Assembly: GCA_030248295.1 (NCBI GenBank)
Contig: JASANH010001726.1
Span: forward strand, 672,845-736,844
DNA length: 64,000 nucleotides
Source of the DNA: Mesodorylaimus sp. YZB2_4
Lineage: Eukaryota; Nematoda; Enoplea; Dorylaimida; Dorylaimidae
Reading direction: 5' to 3'
Shown here: one piece after another, positions 38,436 to 48,048 of the stretch
Layout: the number at the start of each line of letters is the position of its first letter
Numbering within the stretch: position 1 is the stretch's first letter
Notes under the pieces: model-generated
What the model saw: only the letters and a program-made list of their open reading frames with translations
Told to the model about the DNA's origin: nothing
Database searches by the model: none
Program-made: the position numbers and the translations under genes

Positions 38436-40409
38436 TTAAAAACGCTGGTTTTGCATTTTGTATTCTAACCTTCTTATTGTCGATTGATTCTGCACAATTC
38501 TAGTCTTTAAATTAATTATTTCAGCTCGCATCTCTGTTTTCAATTTTTCCAATTCTTCTGTAATTGTGAGTTCTCTATTCGCCTCTCGTTCGTTTCTTAC
38601 ATTCGCCCACATCCCATTTCCCATTGTCCTCCCTGACTGAGTCCATTTGATTTTTCCTGCCTCGACGTCTGTCCCGCTGGCACTAATTTTGTCTTTCCGA
38701 CGCTTCAATGCGCATCGTTTGAAAATATTGAAACACATTATTATCGAAGCAAAAAGTGACAATCCACTGAAGCCTAAATAAAGATTCACAATGCCACCCA
38801 TTTGAGAGATGAATTGTTCCGGCGTAATTTTTTCAGTCCAGGAAAATTCTGCGAATGTTGTTATCATTGGAATAATTTGCAAATGGAATTCACTTTGGTT
38901 CATTATGGATTGATCCACATCGAACGATTCGTGACTAATTTGCCAATTATATGATAAGAATTCACACGAGTTTCTGCATTTTTCTGAACATTTTCTCTTA
39001 TCTTTCTCAGAAATGCCCAAGGAAATGTTGCACGTTTCGTACATTGCCCAGGTGCAGTAAGGCAAGTTGGGATCAACGGATAATCCTCGTTTCATAGCAA
39101 ATGGCACACAGGAGCAATGTTCTATGATCCAGTACTTGGTACATTTTGTGAAGCAGGTTACACTGCTTTCATTCCGACATGGGCTTCTTCGTTTTCGAAC
39201 ATCTTTTGCTCTCATCTGCATACTATATCTGGCACTGACCTTGATGCCCTTGCCCGCCTGGTTCTTTGCCTGGTAGACGTACGATGAGAAAATGGAATCC
39301 GTAGCACTGGCGTACATGACGCTAGTATCGGGATATATTTTGAACGGGTTCTGTTTCGAGTCGAGTTCTGTAGTCCAAAATCGGGTACCATTTTCGAGGA
39401 AGAAAAATCGATATTCTCTCACACTTAGGACATCAAAGGTGGGTAAAGAGAACCATATTCCTGTGAACGGGTCGATTTGTACGGGAACAGATTCGTCCAT
39501 AAATAAATCCTCACAGCTCTGATTCGCGGGAGAGCCATCGGAAAATTCATTTGTGGAACTGAATTCTGAATAACGCATTCTTTGACAAAGCGCTTGCAAC
39601 AGCCGAAAGTGAAGTAAATCAAGTTTTGTGGAATTATTGATATTATCGAAGATTTTGAACAAAATATCGCTGCCGGGGCTGGAACCGAAATCGACCTGTT
39701 TCACAGCCAAATCTTGCAACATTTTCCAAATTATAAAATTAATAACTGAAGAAAAAATTGGTTCATTCCAAGTTGAGAATTTTTTGTCGAGCACATTTTC
39801 AGTATTAATTTCCAAGGTTTCTAGCAATTGCTTCACGAATTCTACGGATAATACATTGTACATCAACGCAGGGTCCTTTTTAGAATACTTTGATAGATCT
39901 GTTCTATTCCATATATCCCAGCCTTCGTGTACTAGTTTTTCGCAAATATCGCAATTTCGACTATTATCATCCAAGTTTTGTGCAATTTGCATCAAAACTT
40001 CCTGATCTTGGTTTTCATTTTTGGCGAAGGGAATGCACAAAGTAACTTGGGGAGGCTTAAATTCACTATCACCAGCAACCACATCCACTTGAATGGCTAC
40101 ATTTTTCGACTGATAATCCTGAACGAGCGGTACGAAATCATTTATGGTCAGAGGCGTGAGAACAGCGACACCCAGTAACCAGATTAGAATTTTACTGGAT
40201 CCATGCAGGGTCAAATCGGACATGTGAGCTGGCATTTCTGGGGAAAAATGCGAGCTAAGTTTTTTTACCCAAGTTGAGGAAGAAATACTCATGTTGAGTC
40301 GACGATAAAGATTTTCCTCTGATGATTGCAGGGGCTCAGCCCCGTACAAATATGTACACGGTGCGAAGTGGGCGTGACTGCAATTTCCTAATGGTCCGAT
40401 GGCTGACAA
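38436..40409 (-). CDS. DEG/ENaC family sodium channel subunit, single exon
   Basis: Trimeric cation channel subunit of the degenerin/ENaC superfamily, in the plasma membrane. The frame gives 657 aa; the second Met (MSISSSTW, at 40292) is the likelier start and gives 618 aa. TM1 is at ILIWLLGVAVLTPLTI. A large Cys-rich outside loop follows, with CFTKCTKYWIIEHCSCVPFA and several later Cys. TM2 starts at GGIVNLYLGFSGLSLFASII, containing the GLS selectivity-filter motif, and ends at KRCALKRRKDK. The C-terminus after TM2 forms a Glu/Lys coiled coil (about 610-650). Size is normal for the family. The lack of introns is unusual next to its neighbours and could mean an old retrocopy, though no poly(A) tract or target duplication is evident. 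Confidence 0.88.
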   Translation of the reverse strand: MSAIGPLGNCSHAHFAPCTYLYGAEPLQSSEENLYRRLNMSISSSTWVKKLSSHFSPEMPAHMSDLTLHGSSKILIWLLGVAVLTPLTINDFVPLVQDYQSKNVAIQVDVVAGDSEFKPPQVTLCIPFAKNENQDQEVLMQIAQNLDDNSRNCDICEKLVHEGWDIWNRTDLSKYSKKDPALMYNVLSVEFVKQLLETLEINTENVLDKKFSTWNEPIFSSVINFIIWKMLQDLAVKQVDFGSSPGSDILFKIFDNINNSTKLDLLHFRLLQALCQRMRYSEFSSTNEFSDGSPANQSCEDLFMDESVPVQIDPFTGIWFSLPTFDVLSVREYRFFFLENGTRFWTTELDSKQNPFKIYPDTSVMYASATDSIFSSYVYQAKNQAGKGIKVSARYSMQMRAKDVRKRRSPCRNESSVTCFTKCTKYWIIEHCSCVPFAMKRGLSVDPNLPYCTWAMYETCNISLGISEKDKRKCSEKCRNSCEFLSYNWQISHESFDVDQSIMNQSEFHLQIIPMITTFAEFSWTEKITPEQFISQMGGIVNLYLGFSGLSLFASIIMCFNIFKRCALKRRKDKISASGTDVEAGKIKWTQSGRTMGNGMWANVRNEREANRELTITEELEKLKTEMRAEIINLKTRIVQNQSTIRRLEYKMQNQRF

Positions 40410-40935
40410 TGACGCTGACGACTAATGCAGAAAATATATCTCGTTACTCCTCAAGGCATAATCAATATCGGCCTTCACAAATATGATGAGCTTTTCATCA
40501 AAGTCAGTGCATGTTATGAGGAACAAAACAGAAAAAGCAAAAAGCCTTTTAGAAAAACTTGATGTGACTACTGTATTTCAATCAATTCGAAACAGCCTGT
40601 GACGATTTCGTTCGCTCGATCGCCTGGCTTGTCAGGTTACTTCTACAAAGATGATTCGATTTTACTAAATTAGGTGGCCGAGCGGAAAGTAATAAGACGG
40701 AATATTAAACAGAAAAAGTAGGTCCGAGCTGCGCCAGAGAAGAAAGAGATATCTACAATATGTATTTTCCAGCACTACATACCAGCATCGACCGAACTCG
40801 GTTTTTGCACCTAACCGAACCTTACCGAACTTTTCCTCAAATCTCACTAACGATGAACCCGAACCGAACCAAACAGAATTTCCTATGTTCACCCACATCA
40901 TACATCCTCCATAAAGTTCATCATCATCTGTGTAT
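40410..40935. other. Spacer upstream of the DEG/ENaC gene
   Basis: This should hold the channel promoter. I see no gene or clear element in it. Confidence 0.35.
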
Positions 40936-41631
40936 TATATCGGGTGTGCCATAAAGAATGACCTTCTGCAAGTTATCGCGGTAGTCAGCAGTATGCGGTC
41001 TGACTTACGATTAGCTTGACCTAGCTTATTTACTTGCCACTATACTCGCACTCGTTTTAAAACGCGATATAGGCGAGAGTACCAACTTTACCAACTTTTT
41101 TCACAATATCCAGACGAATTCGTTTCACGGCAAGCTTTTATTCAGCTTTTAGAGCTGCTTTGGTTTTTACTCGATCCCAGTTGATTGCATGTCGAGCAAA
41201 TTCTTCCCAAACTGATTAGTCTAATGGGTTCAATCGGGACTATTCAGAGGCCAACGCTTAGCTTCGATAAAATCAGGAAAATGATCCCTGCATTATTTCT
41301 GTAAATCTTTGTGGGCATGAGCCTTCGCACAATCTTGCTGAAAGATCCAGCTGTTCCAAAATACCTTTCTTCCATATTTCTCGGCTCCTAGCAATACTAT
41401 TTCCATATAAACGGAATGATTGACTGACCTTTACCCAATATGACCAGCGGTTCAACCAAATTTCTGAGGTCTTGACTTTTCATTTCTTTGTACAAGCACC
41501 TGAACAATAAGACGGACGATGCAGAATTGAATGCATCATGTGCCTGTGTTAGTGTAAAGTCAACAACGCGACTGCTTCCGAAGAAAACTAGCAATGACTG
41601 TGAGCGTCATTCCTTATGGCGCACCCGATAT
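40936..41631 (-). mobile_element. Decayed Tc1/mariner (IS630 superfamily) element
   Basis: The ends are near-identical inverted copies of ATATCGGGTGYGCCATAA. Internally the minus strand keeps pieces of the transposase catalytic region: WIFQQDCAKAHAH with the second catalytic Asp, DHFPDFIEAKRWPLNSPD just before the third acidic residue, separated by stops and frame changes. About 700 bp remain, so roughly half of a full element has been lost. Its right end is about 70 bp from the virus-like element that follows. Confidence 0.8.
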
Positions 41632-41702
41632 TTTAAAAATATTTAAAAAGTTAATCCCTTTTAACCACTTTTTAAAATAAACTTTTGAAGATAATGAAGA
41701 AA

Positions 41703-42037
41703 GGATATAATTTTTTGATGTGCAGGTACATTACAGTAGGATGTATTTTGATCTTTTTCAGGATTTATTTTGTTGATGAGTAGTACATTACAGTAGGATA
41801 AATTTTTTGTTGATGAGCAAGTACTCTATACTTTGTTGATGTGCAGGTACATTACAGTAGAATTTTGTTGATAAGCAAGTACATTACAGGAGGGTAAACT
41901 GTGTTTACTCGCGGGTTCTGTATTATAATTTTGTTTCATCTGTCTTTTTAATTACTTTCTGCTTTATGTGTGTGCGTGTGTCTGACCACAAGAAGTTGTA
42001 TTTGAATAAAATGATACAACATTCAAATTTTCTGAAT
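41703..42037. repeat. Left terminal inverted repeat with iteron-like motif
   Basis: It holds about four copies of a motif close to GTGCAGGTACATTACAGTAG joined by TTTTGTTGATG linkers, then a shared unique part running to AACATTCAAATTTT. The reverse complement is found at 46128-46506 with few differences. Confidence 0.85.
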
Positions 42038-42187
42038 TTCTGCGTCTCGCCCTCAATTACGCTCACAAGTCTTGAATTTTGTCATTTTTGATGAGCATCA
42101 TGCCCGGTTCTCCCATTCTCACATTTTTTGAGTAGAAAAGTGCAATGTAGAACTAAAAACAAAGATTTTCAATGAGTTTTCAGTGTC

Positions 42188-42349
42188 ATGGCAGATCAGC
42201 CACGCGCTAGAAGTAACCGCCCTGTTGATCGATTATCTTTGTTCTCTTTGTTGGGAAAGGCTGGTCCAGCTAGGAAAAGTCTTCAACAAAAGTCCAAGAA
42301 ACGTAAAAGCCAGAAAAATAAGAAGATCCAGTCTAAAAAGAGGAAATGA
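42188..42349 (+). CDS. 53-residue highly basic protein of the virus-like element
   Basis: Starts MADQPRARSNRPVDRLSLFS and continues into a tail that is nearly half Lys/Arg (KKRKSQKNKK type). The stop TGA shares bases with the ATG of the capsid gene (ATGA overlap at 42346-42349), an arrangement typical of compact viral genomes and rare in animal genes. By position and composition it could be a DNA-condensing core protein, like the small basic core proteins of adenovirus-type viruses; that is inference. It is the first ATG inside the left repeat and in a good position to be translated before the capsid. Confidence 0.65.
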   Translation: MADQPRARSNRPVDRLSLFSLLGKAGPARKSLQQKSKKRKSQKNKKIQSKKRK

Positions 42350-43631
42350 GTCGGTTAGATACAACGGTCGACCTGGACGTTTTCTCAGAACCGCCAGAAG
42401 AACTTATCGTTAGTATCGCTGAAAGTAGGATAGAAACCATTTCTGTCAATCTACCTTTACCTAACAATGACGTCAATTCACCATTGGAATTTCGCATACC
42501 AAGTGTTCCTACGTGGTTTACTGATTTGTCGCCCACCCTCCTGGAAGTGCACATGAAAATCCAATATGCGGCTGATAAAGGTATCCCCAAAACGAAACAT
42601 ATTGGTCTGGTGCCGAATGTGTTAATGTCCATGTTCTCTGGTGTCACTTTATTGTTTAATAACGAAATGATACTCCAAAGCAGCAACTGCTTGCCATGGA
42701 GCGCTTACTTGGACGTGCTGGCTGGCTGCCCCTACGATCAGCGAGAATCCTGGTTGAGCACCAGTGGATGGTACGACGGCGGCTTAGATGGACTGTCGCC
42801 AGAATCGTTGGACGCATTCAAACCTTATTTCGAAAGTGGTATAGGCCATCTGATCGGACCAGTACAGCTGGATTTCTTCAAAATGCGCAAATACATTATT
42901 CCGGGCATCGAAATGGTCGTCCGCTTGTTCCGGCGTATCCCAAAAGCATTCATAATGTATATGCGGGAAGAAACAACGAAGAGTTCACAGTGACAATAGA
43001 AAGGGCCTACCTGCATGTACGTCGTGTCAGATTGCACGACGCATCCTTGGCGGCCATGGAAAGACGCCTGATGACGACCCCTGCCCAGTACATGTTTACC
43101 GACACGGTCCTGAAGCCGATCATTGTGCCCGAAGGTGTGTCGACAATGGAGGCCTGCATTTACGAAGGCATATTGCCAGCACGTTTGGAAATCGTACATT
43201 TGTTACCAAGTGAATTCACTGGTCCAATTCTCAACAATCCGTTCAAATTTCAACCTTTCTACATGAAAAACGTGGCCTTAGAAAAGAATGGTGCGCTTGT
43301 GACTGCTTATCAGTGTGATTTTGTGAAAAATGACTATGCGCGCATGTACTTGGACTATTTCTTGAATTCGGGCTGTTGCTTGGATAAAGCGGGCATGTCC
43401 GAAATCAACTATGAAAATTATGCCAGTGCATATAATATCATGTGTTTTAATCTGGAACGTTTCGACGAATGCTTTAGTACTTTTAAACCAACGCACGAGC
43501 TGGGTAACTTACGTTTGAAAATTGATTGCGATACCAGTGCCGTATCACAGAGACCATTGGTTATTCTGTGTTTGCTGCGTTTTAATCGTATTATCAAAAT
43601 CAATGCGCAGAAAATGTTGGTGTCTCAATAA
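42346..43631 (+). CDS. Double-jelly-roll major capsid protein (F54H12.2-like), one frame break
   Basis: Main virion shell protein of the Polinton/adintovirus type. The N-terminal frame (42346-42993) has the family start pattern (LDVFSEPP, then a substrate-like SPLEFRI, then LFNNEMI and YDGGLDG). The C-terminal frame (to 43631) carries FTVTIERAYLHVRRV and onward, and is one base behind the first. The switch lies between about 42935 and 42970. A CCCAAAA run at 42939-42945 fits the pattern of a -1 slippery site, but family similarity seems to continue a few codons past it in the first frame, so a one-base loss or a sequencing error is at least as likely. Total about 428 aa, normal for the family. 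The stop overlaps an AATAAA signal (43627-43632). Start chosen at the ATG overlapping the basic-protein stop. Confidence 0.75.
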
Positions 43632-43703
43632 ATTTGTATTTACTGAGCTTTCCGTTTTGATATAAGGAACGTAAACAAGCCTAGATCAGCAGCACATCCA
43701 GTC

Positions 43704-44357
43704 ATGGCTACTGGCGAGGAAGGATATGCGTCCGTGTTTGCTGTGCAAGTTCCCTTCACCATGACTGTCGCCGGCAGTACTTCCTCGGGCAAAACCTACT
43801 TCGTCATGCAACTTATTCGAAATCGAAACAGGATATTCAGCGTCCCCATCAAAACCGTGTATTATTATTATGGCACTTGGCAGCCGCTGTTTTCGTCAGT
43901 AGAAGCAAGTGGAATAAAGTTTGTCGAAGGCCTGCCCACAGTTGACGAGACTGCGCCAAATTCGCTTTTGATCCTGGACGATTTGTTTCCACAGCTGGCC
44001 CAAAACAAGGAACTCGTCGATTTGTTTTGTGTCAAATCGCATCATAAAAATATCAGTGTTATTTTCATCACCCAGTCGTTTTTCTATGACTCCAAAGTCA
44101 TGCGCTGCGTTACGAGAAATTCGCATTACGTAGTTCTTTTCAAGTCACCAAGGATGGCGGCCGTGGTTGAACAGCTCTCTCGACAGCTTTGGCCTCACAG
44201 ACCCAAGTACTTATTGGATGCGTACAACAAGGCCACGAAAGACAGACAATACAGCTACCTGTTCCTGAACTTGCACCCAAAGGCGGATGAAAAGTTGGCG
44301 GTGATGTCAAATATATTCCCCACCAAGGACGATTATTATCCGCACGTGTTCATTTGA
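43704..44357 (+). CDS. A32-like (FtsK/HerA superfamily) DNA-packaging ATPase
   Basis: Predicted to pump the genome into the capsid. Intact 217-residue frame. Walker A is AGSTSSGKTYFV (about 24-35), Walker B is LLILDDLFP (about 88-96), and a third motif ISVIFITQSFF with the conserved Gln follows at about 115-125. The compact size is normal for Polinton, adintovirus and poxvirus A32 relatives. It lies 72 bases after the capsid stop in the same orientation, the usual pairing. A polyadenylation hexamer follows at 44443-44448. No stop or frame break is present, so it may have been mobile recently. Confidence 0.85.
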   Translation: MATGEEGYASVFAVQVPFTMTVAGSTSSGKTYFVMQLIRNRNRIFSVPIKTVYYYYGTWQPLFSSVEASGIKFVEGLPTVDETAPNSLLILDDLFPQLAQNKELVDLFCVKSHHKNISVIFITQSFFYDSKVMRCVTRNSHYVVLFKSPRMAAVVEQLSRQLWPHRPKYLLDAYNKATKDRQYSYLFLNLHPKADEKLAVMSNIFPTKDDYYPHVFI

Positions 44358-44399
44358 GCAATGTAACTGTCAATATAACAGCGTACTCTGTACATTTTT

Positions 44400-45420
44400 A
44401 GTGTATAGAAGTAAAAAAAGAACAAAAATATAATGTGATGGCAATAAAATTCTTAAGAAATAAGCGAAAAAGGGCAAAAATCTCCAAAAACTTTCTAAAA
44501 ATGCGTAAAATTAGTGAAAATGCTCGAAAAGATTCACCAAAAATGCGTAACAAACTATAAAAACTATGAAAATACGCTTCGACATACGTAGAAAAATTCG
44601 AAAACAGATAAGAAAATTTGAAAAACACCCTGAAATTAGTACATAATAAACAAATTTACACGAAAAACAGTAAAAAGTGATCAAAAGTTGAGAAATATGT
44701 CTGAATATCTTCAAGAAAAGCAAACAAACACGCCTGGAAACGATGAAAGTTTCAGAAATTTGATTGAATATAACAGAACTAGCGTTTGATCAACAAAAAT
44801 TTTGCAAAAAAAAGATTTCAAAACTACGAAAAATATGCCCTAGCATCCGTAAACACTTCAAAAAAGCTCTTAAAATTTAAAAAATTCATGCTAAAATCCA
44901 CAGATTTTCAAAACATTCTCTTCAAATCAGTGAATAATAAAAAATATGCACGACAAAAAGTGAAAAATCGCTTAAAATTGATTCATAATCATCAAGATTT
45001 CACCATTATTCACCGAAAAAATTGATGGGAAATTTGTAAAATTTTAAATTGAAACAGAAATTTGTAAATATATGTCATAAAAGTAGTAAATTTACGACAA
45101 AACGAGGCGTGAAATCATGGGAAAAAGGCAAAACTTGCGAAATATGGTGCGATAATTGCTAAAAGTTCACCAAGGGTGGGTTAAAAAGTAACTATTTCAT
45201 GAAAATTTACTCTAATATACGTAGAAAAGTTACCCAAAAAAGAGTTTTCTTCAGGAAAGGACTCAAAATACACAGAAAAACGAAGAAAAAGTCTTCAAAA
45301 CGGTGACTGTCGAAAAATTAACAAAACTTTCTGCATCTTATTCAAATAATTTATTGGAAAATTACCAAAATCTTTGTAAAATTCGAAAACGCGATTCAGA
45401 AGATCTGTGAAGTGTCAAAA
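44400..45420 (+). other. A-rich, strand-biased spacer inside the virus-like element
   Basis: About 1 kb with very high A on the plus strand and many near-copies of GAAAAAT.CG-type words (for example AAAATGCGTAA, GAAAATACG). It has no long convincing gene; a 79-residue Lys/Asn-rich frame at 44786-45025 looks like composition. It could be an origin, a stuffer of packaging length, or a decayed gene. Confidence 0.6.
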
Positions 45421-45627
45421 ACGGGCGAGGCTCACTTACAGTACTTGAAGGCTTCCGATTGGTCAACGAGAGTAAGGCATCAAAATCGGGCGAAGCTAAG
45501 ATGGGCGAGGCTGGATGACTCATCACACCTGGGCAGGCTAAGGCAGCTCCTCTCTACTGACCAGCGACATAAATGAGCCACCCACTCTTAATTTGTGAAT
45601 CATTTGCTCTGTGGCAAGCGTGGAGTC

Positions 45628-46110
45628 ATGTCGGTTCAAGACGCTCTCTCCCTCTATGTCCGACGAGTCAGATTCCGTTCTGGAAAACGGATAACGTTGA
45701 CGCCCTACCATCTACTCCCTTGGAAGTCGGCCAATCTATTGCAGTCGCAGCCCAACGCTATTGCCAGCGAAGGCGACGCTCAATGGCCAGTGCTGGTCAA
45801 ATTTATTCATCAGCATCCAAACGGCCGGCCGAAATCGATTAAAGAGCTGATTGATAAAAGAGAAGATTATTTTTTGCAACGAGACGAAGAGAGAAACGTA
45901 CAATTTAAAAAAGATTGCCCAGTTTGGTATCGCTGTCAGTCGATCATGGCTGTTTGCAAAATGAATAAAATAATTTTGCTTTGCTTTAATCCAATCAGTT
46001 CAGATATACTTGACGTTCCTGTTCATTTTGAAAGTGAAGCCTTTGCTGATACATTTTGTGATCTGGGTATCAAGTTGAATTTGGTGGAGGAGCCTCTGGA
46101 TTCTAGTTAA
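45628..46110 (+). CDS. Hypothetical 160-residue protein of the virus-like element
   Basis: I do not recognise it. The frame starts MSVQDALSLYVRRVRFRSGK (an upstream in-frame ATG at 45595 would add 11 residues). It is basic in the first half, with PKSIKELIDKREDYF in the middle, a CPVWYRC pair, and an acidic C-terminus (LVEEPLDSS). No membrane helix or signal peptide. The stop is 18 bases before the right terminal repeat, so it belongs to the element. Penton, replication-initiator or host-control roles are all open; size is small for a penton. Confidence 0.6.
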   Translation: MSVQDALSLYVRRVRFRSGKRITLTPYHLLPWKSANLLQSQPNAIASEGDAQWPVLVKFIHQHPNGRPKSIKELIDKREDYFLQRDEERNVQFKKDCPVWYRCQSIMAVCKMNKIILLCFNPISSDILDVPVHFESEAFADTFCDLGIKLNLVEEPLDSS

Positions 46111-46127
46111 TTTGTGTAGCTTCTGTA

Positions 46128-46600
46128 AAAAAATTTGAATGTTGTATCATTTTATTCAAATACAATTTCTTGTGTTCAGACAGACACACACACACACATA
46201 AAGCAGAAAGAAATTAAAAAAGACATATAAAACAAAAATATAATACATAACCTGCGAATCAACACAGTTTACCCTACTGTAATGTACTTGCTTATCAAGA
46301 AAGTCTTACTGTAATCCCCAATCATGATCGAAATGTCAAAATAAATCCTACTGTAATGTACCTGCACATCGACAAAGTATAGAGTACTTGCTCATCAACA
46401 AAAAATTTATCCTACTGTGATGTACCACTCATCAACAAAATAAATCCTGGAAAAGATCAAAATACATCCTACTGTAATGTACCTGCACACCAACAAAATA
46501 TATCCTCCAGTAATGAACTTGCACATCAACAAAATCCTACTGTAATGAACTTGCACATCAACAAAAATCTACTGTAATGTACTTGCACACCAACAAAGTG
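46128..46600. repeat. Right terminal inverted repeat and extra motif copies
   Basis: Matches the left repeat in reverse to about 46506. From there to about 46600 the motif TCCTACTGTAATGTACTTGC plus ACATCAACAAAA continues for three more copies that have no partner on the left. At least nine copies are present in all. Such stacked short motifs at an end look like binding sites for a replication or transposition protein. Confidence 0.8.
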
Positions 46601-48040
46601 ACCATGCAGAGTACTCATTTTTCACTCAGCTTGGCAACAGCTCAGGGAACACGAAGTAACTCACTCACAGACAGCCTTTCCACCCACCCCTTTTTCACTA
46701 ACTTTTAACTTTAAACTGTCCGATAGACCCCACTGCCAGCAGCAGTCTCACAAGCGGACTCACAGTCAGTCCAGCAACCTAAAAAGACACCCTTAGTACC
46801 TTTACACTCACTTAAACCGTCTACTACAAAACAGCCCTTTACACAACTTTCACACTGCGCACTGCACGCGCGCTTTTCACTCCACACTTTACACTGCACG
46901 CGCGCTTTTCACTCTACACTTTACACTGCACGCGCGCTTTTTCCTTCACACTTTACACTGCCAATGCTTAACCATTGGTGGCTCAATAAGGTCAAGTGCG
47001 ATAAGTGCAAGTCAATAAGGTCAGGTACGCTTATACTACTCATGTGTATACTAAGTTAAAAATTAATGTTTGTTCGTCAGTGCACGTATGCGTGGTCGGG
47101 ATGTCCATGATGCTAAAGATAAGCTGATGCAACAGGTTGTGCATACTGTAGGTTATGTACTGCTCTTCGTTCAGCAGACCAATAGCAGCCATATATTACT
47201 TTTTTTCTTAATTTTGACGATGATAATTCTCTGCAGTAGTCTTGCTTCTGGGGAAACTTTCTGCAGGCCGAGCAAACCGAGTTCCCCAGCCGAGCCCGCC
47301 GAAAAGCAGACACAATGTTTCAATTGGCGTCGCGGCTTCTAATGTGAACGACCCAGCTGAGCTGAGATGACCGCTAGCCGCAAACTGAGCCAACCGAGGC
47401 ATGTAATGTGAACGCACGTCAGCTCACGATCACCTGAAAGTTCGGCTGGCTCGGTCAGCTCGGCAGCCGATCAGCCGAGGTGCAATGTGGACGCCGCTTA
47501 AGCTGCTGTCCCCAGCTGGAACAGAACTGCGGCTCCCGGAATCTCAGTCCAGTTTCAATCGAGATAGAATACACGTGGATAAAGATGGATTCAGGGTGAA
47601 ATCCATGAGGATCCGTTGAAAAATCCATGGCGAATTCCAACGTGGATTTGCACGTTGTTCTACGTGCAAAGAACTAAAGCACAATAGTGCATATATGTTA
47701 TAGCAGACACTATTGATATGTCTCTCGTTCTTCTGAATTCGTTTCTAAGAGATAGCCAGCCCACATAAGTCAGATTTAGTTAAAAGGGCACAAGCACGCA
47801 TACATCAGGGCTTCGGAAAACACATTAGCATCAAGATCTCCATAGCCACGAACAAGCACTGATGGTGATGACCTGAGTTGTTGCTGTGAGCACTGAGTGC
47901 GCTGATTTGTTGTCACTCCGCCAATCACAATAACGGCGGCTGTGATCATTTTTTAGCATACTGTAATGTGATGATGTTCAAGGCTCAGGGCGTCTTACCC
48001 CCATTCCCTAGCGTGGTTGTGCCTGCGTCTGGCGGTAGAT
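46601..48040. other. Spacer with a 32-bp tandem repeat
   Basis: At about 46861-46960 a 32-bp unit containing CTGCACGCGCGCTTTT and CACACTTTA is repeated three times. The minus strand carries a 62-residue Cys-rich frame (46711-46899) overlapping the repeat, without signal peptide; it is probably chance. Around 47270-47490 there are many GCCGAG/CAGCCGA words. No gene can be supported. Confidence 0.4.
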
Positions 48041-48048
48041 CGCGTTCT

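Larger units (their letters stand above)
41703..46506 (+). mobile_element. 4.8-kb virus-like element with long terminal inverted repeats
   Basis: The ends (41703-42037 and 46128-46506) are inverted copies at high identity. Between them are four plus-strand genes: small basic protein, double-jelly-roll capsid, A32-like ATPase, and an unknown protein, plus an A-rich spacer. Capsid plus packaging ATPase is the hallmark of Polinton/adintovirus/virophage-type elements. No DNA polymerase B, retroviral-type integrase, protease or helicase is seen, so it would need a helper, or it belongs to a different small group. Target duplication: not identified, because the outer ends blend into further motif copies on the right and AT-rich DNA on the left. 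Confidence 0.8.
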
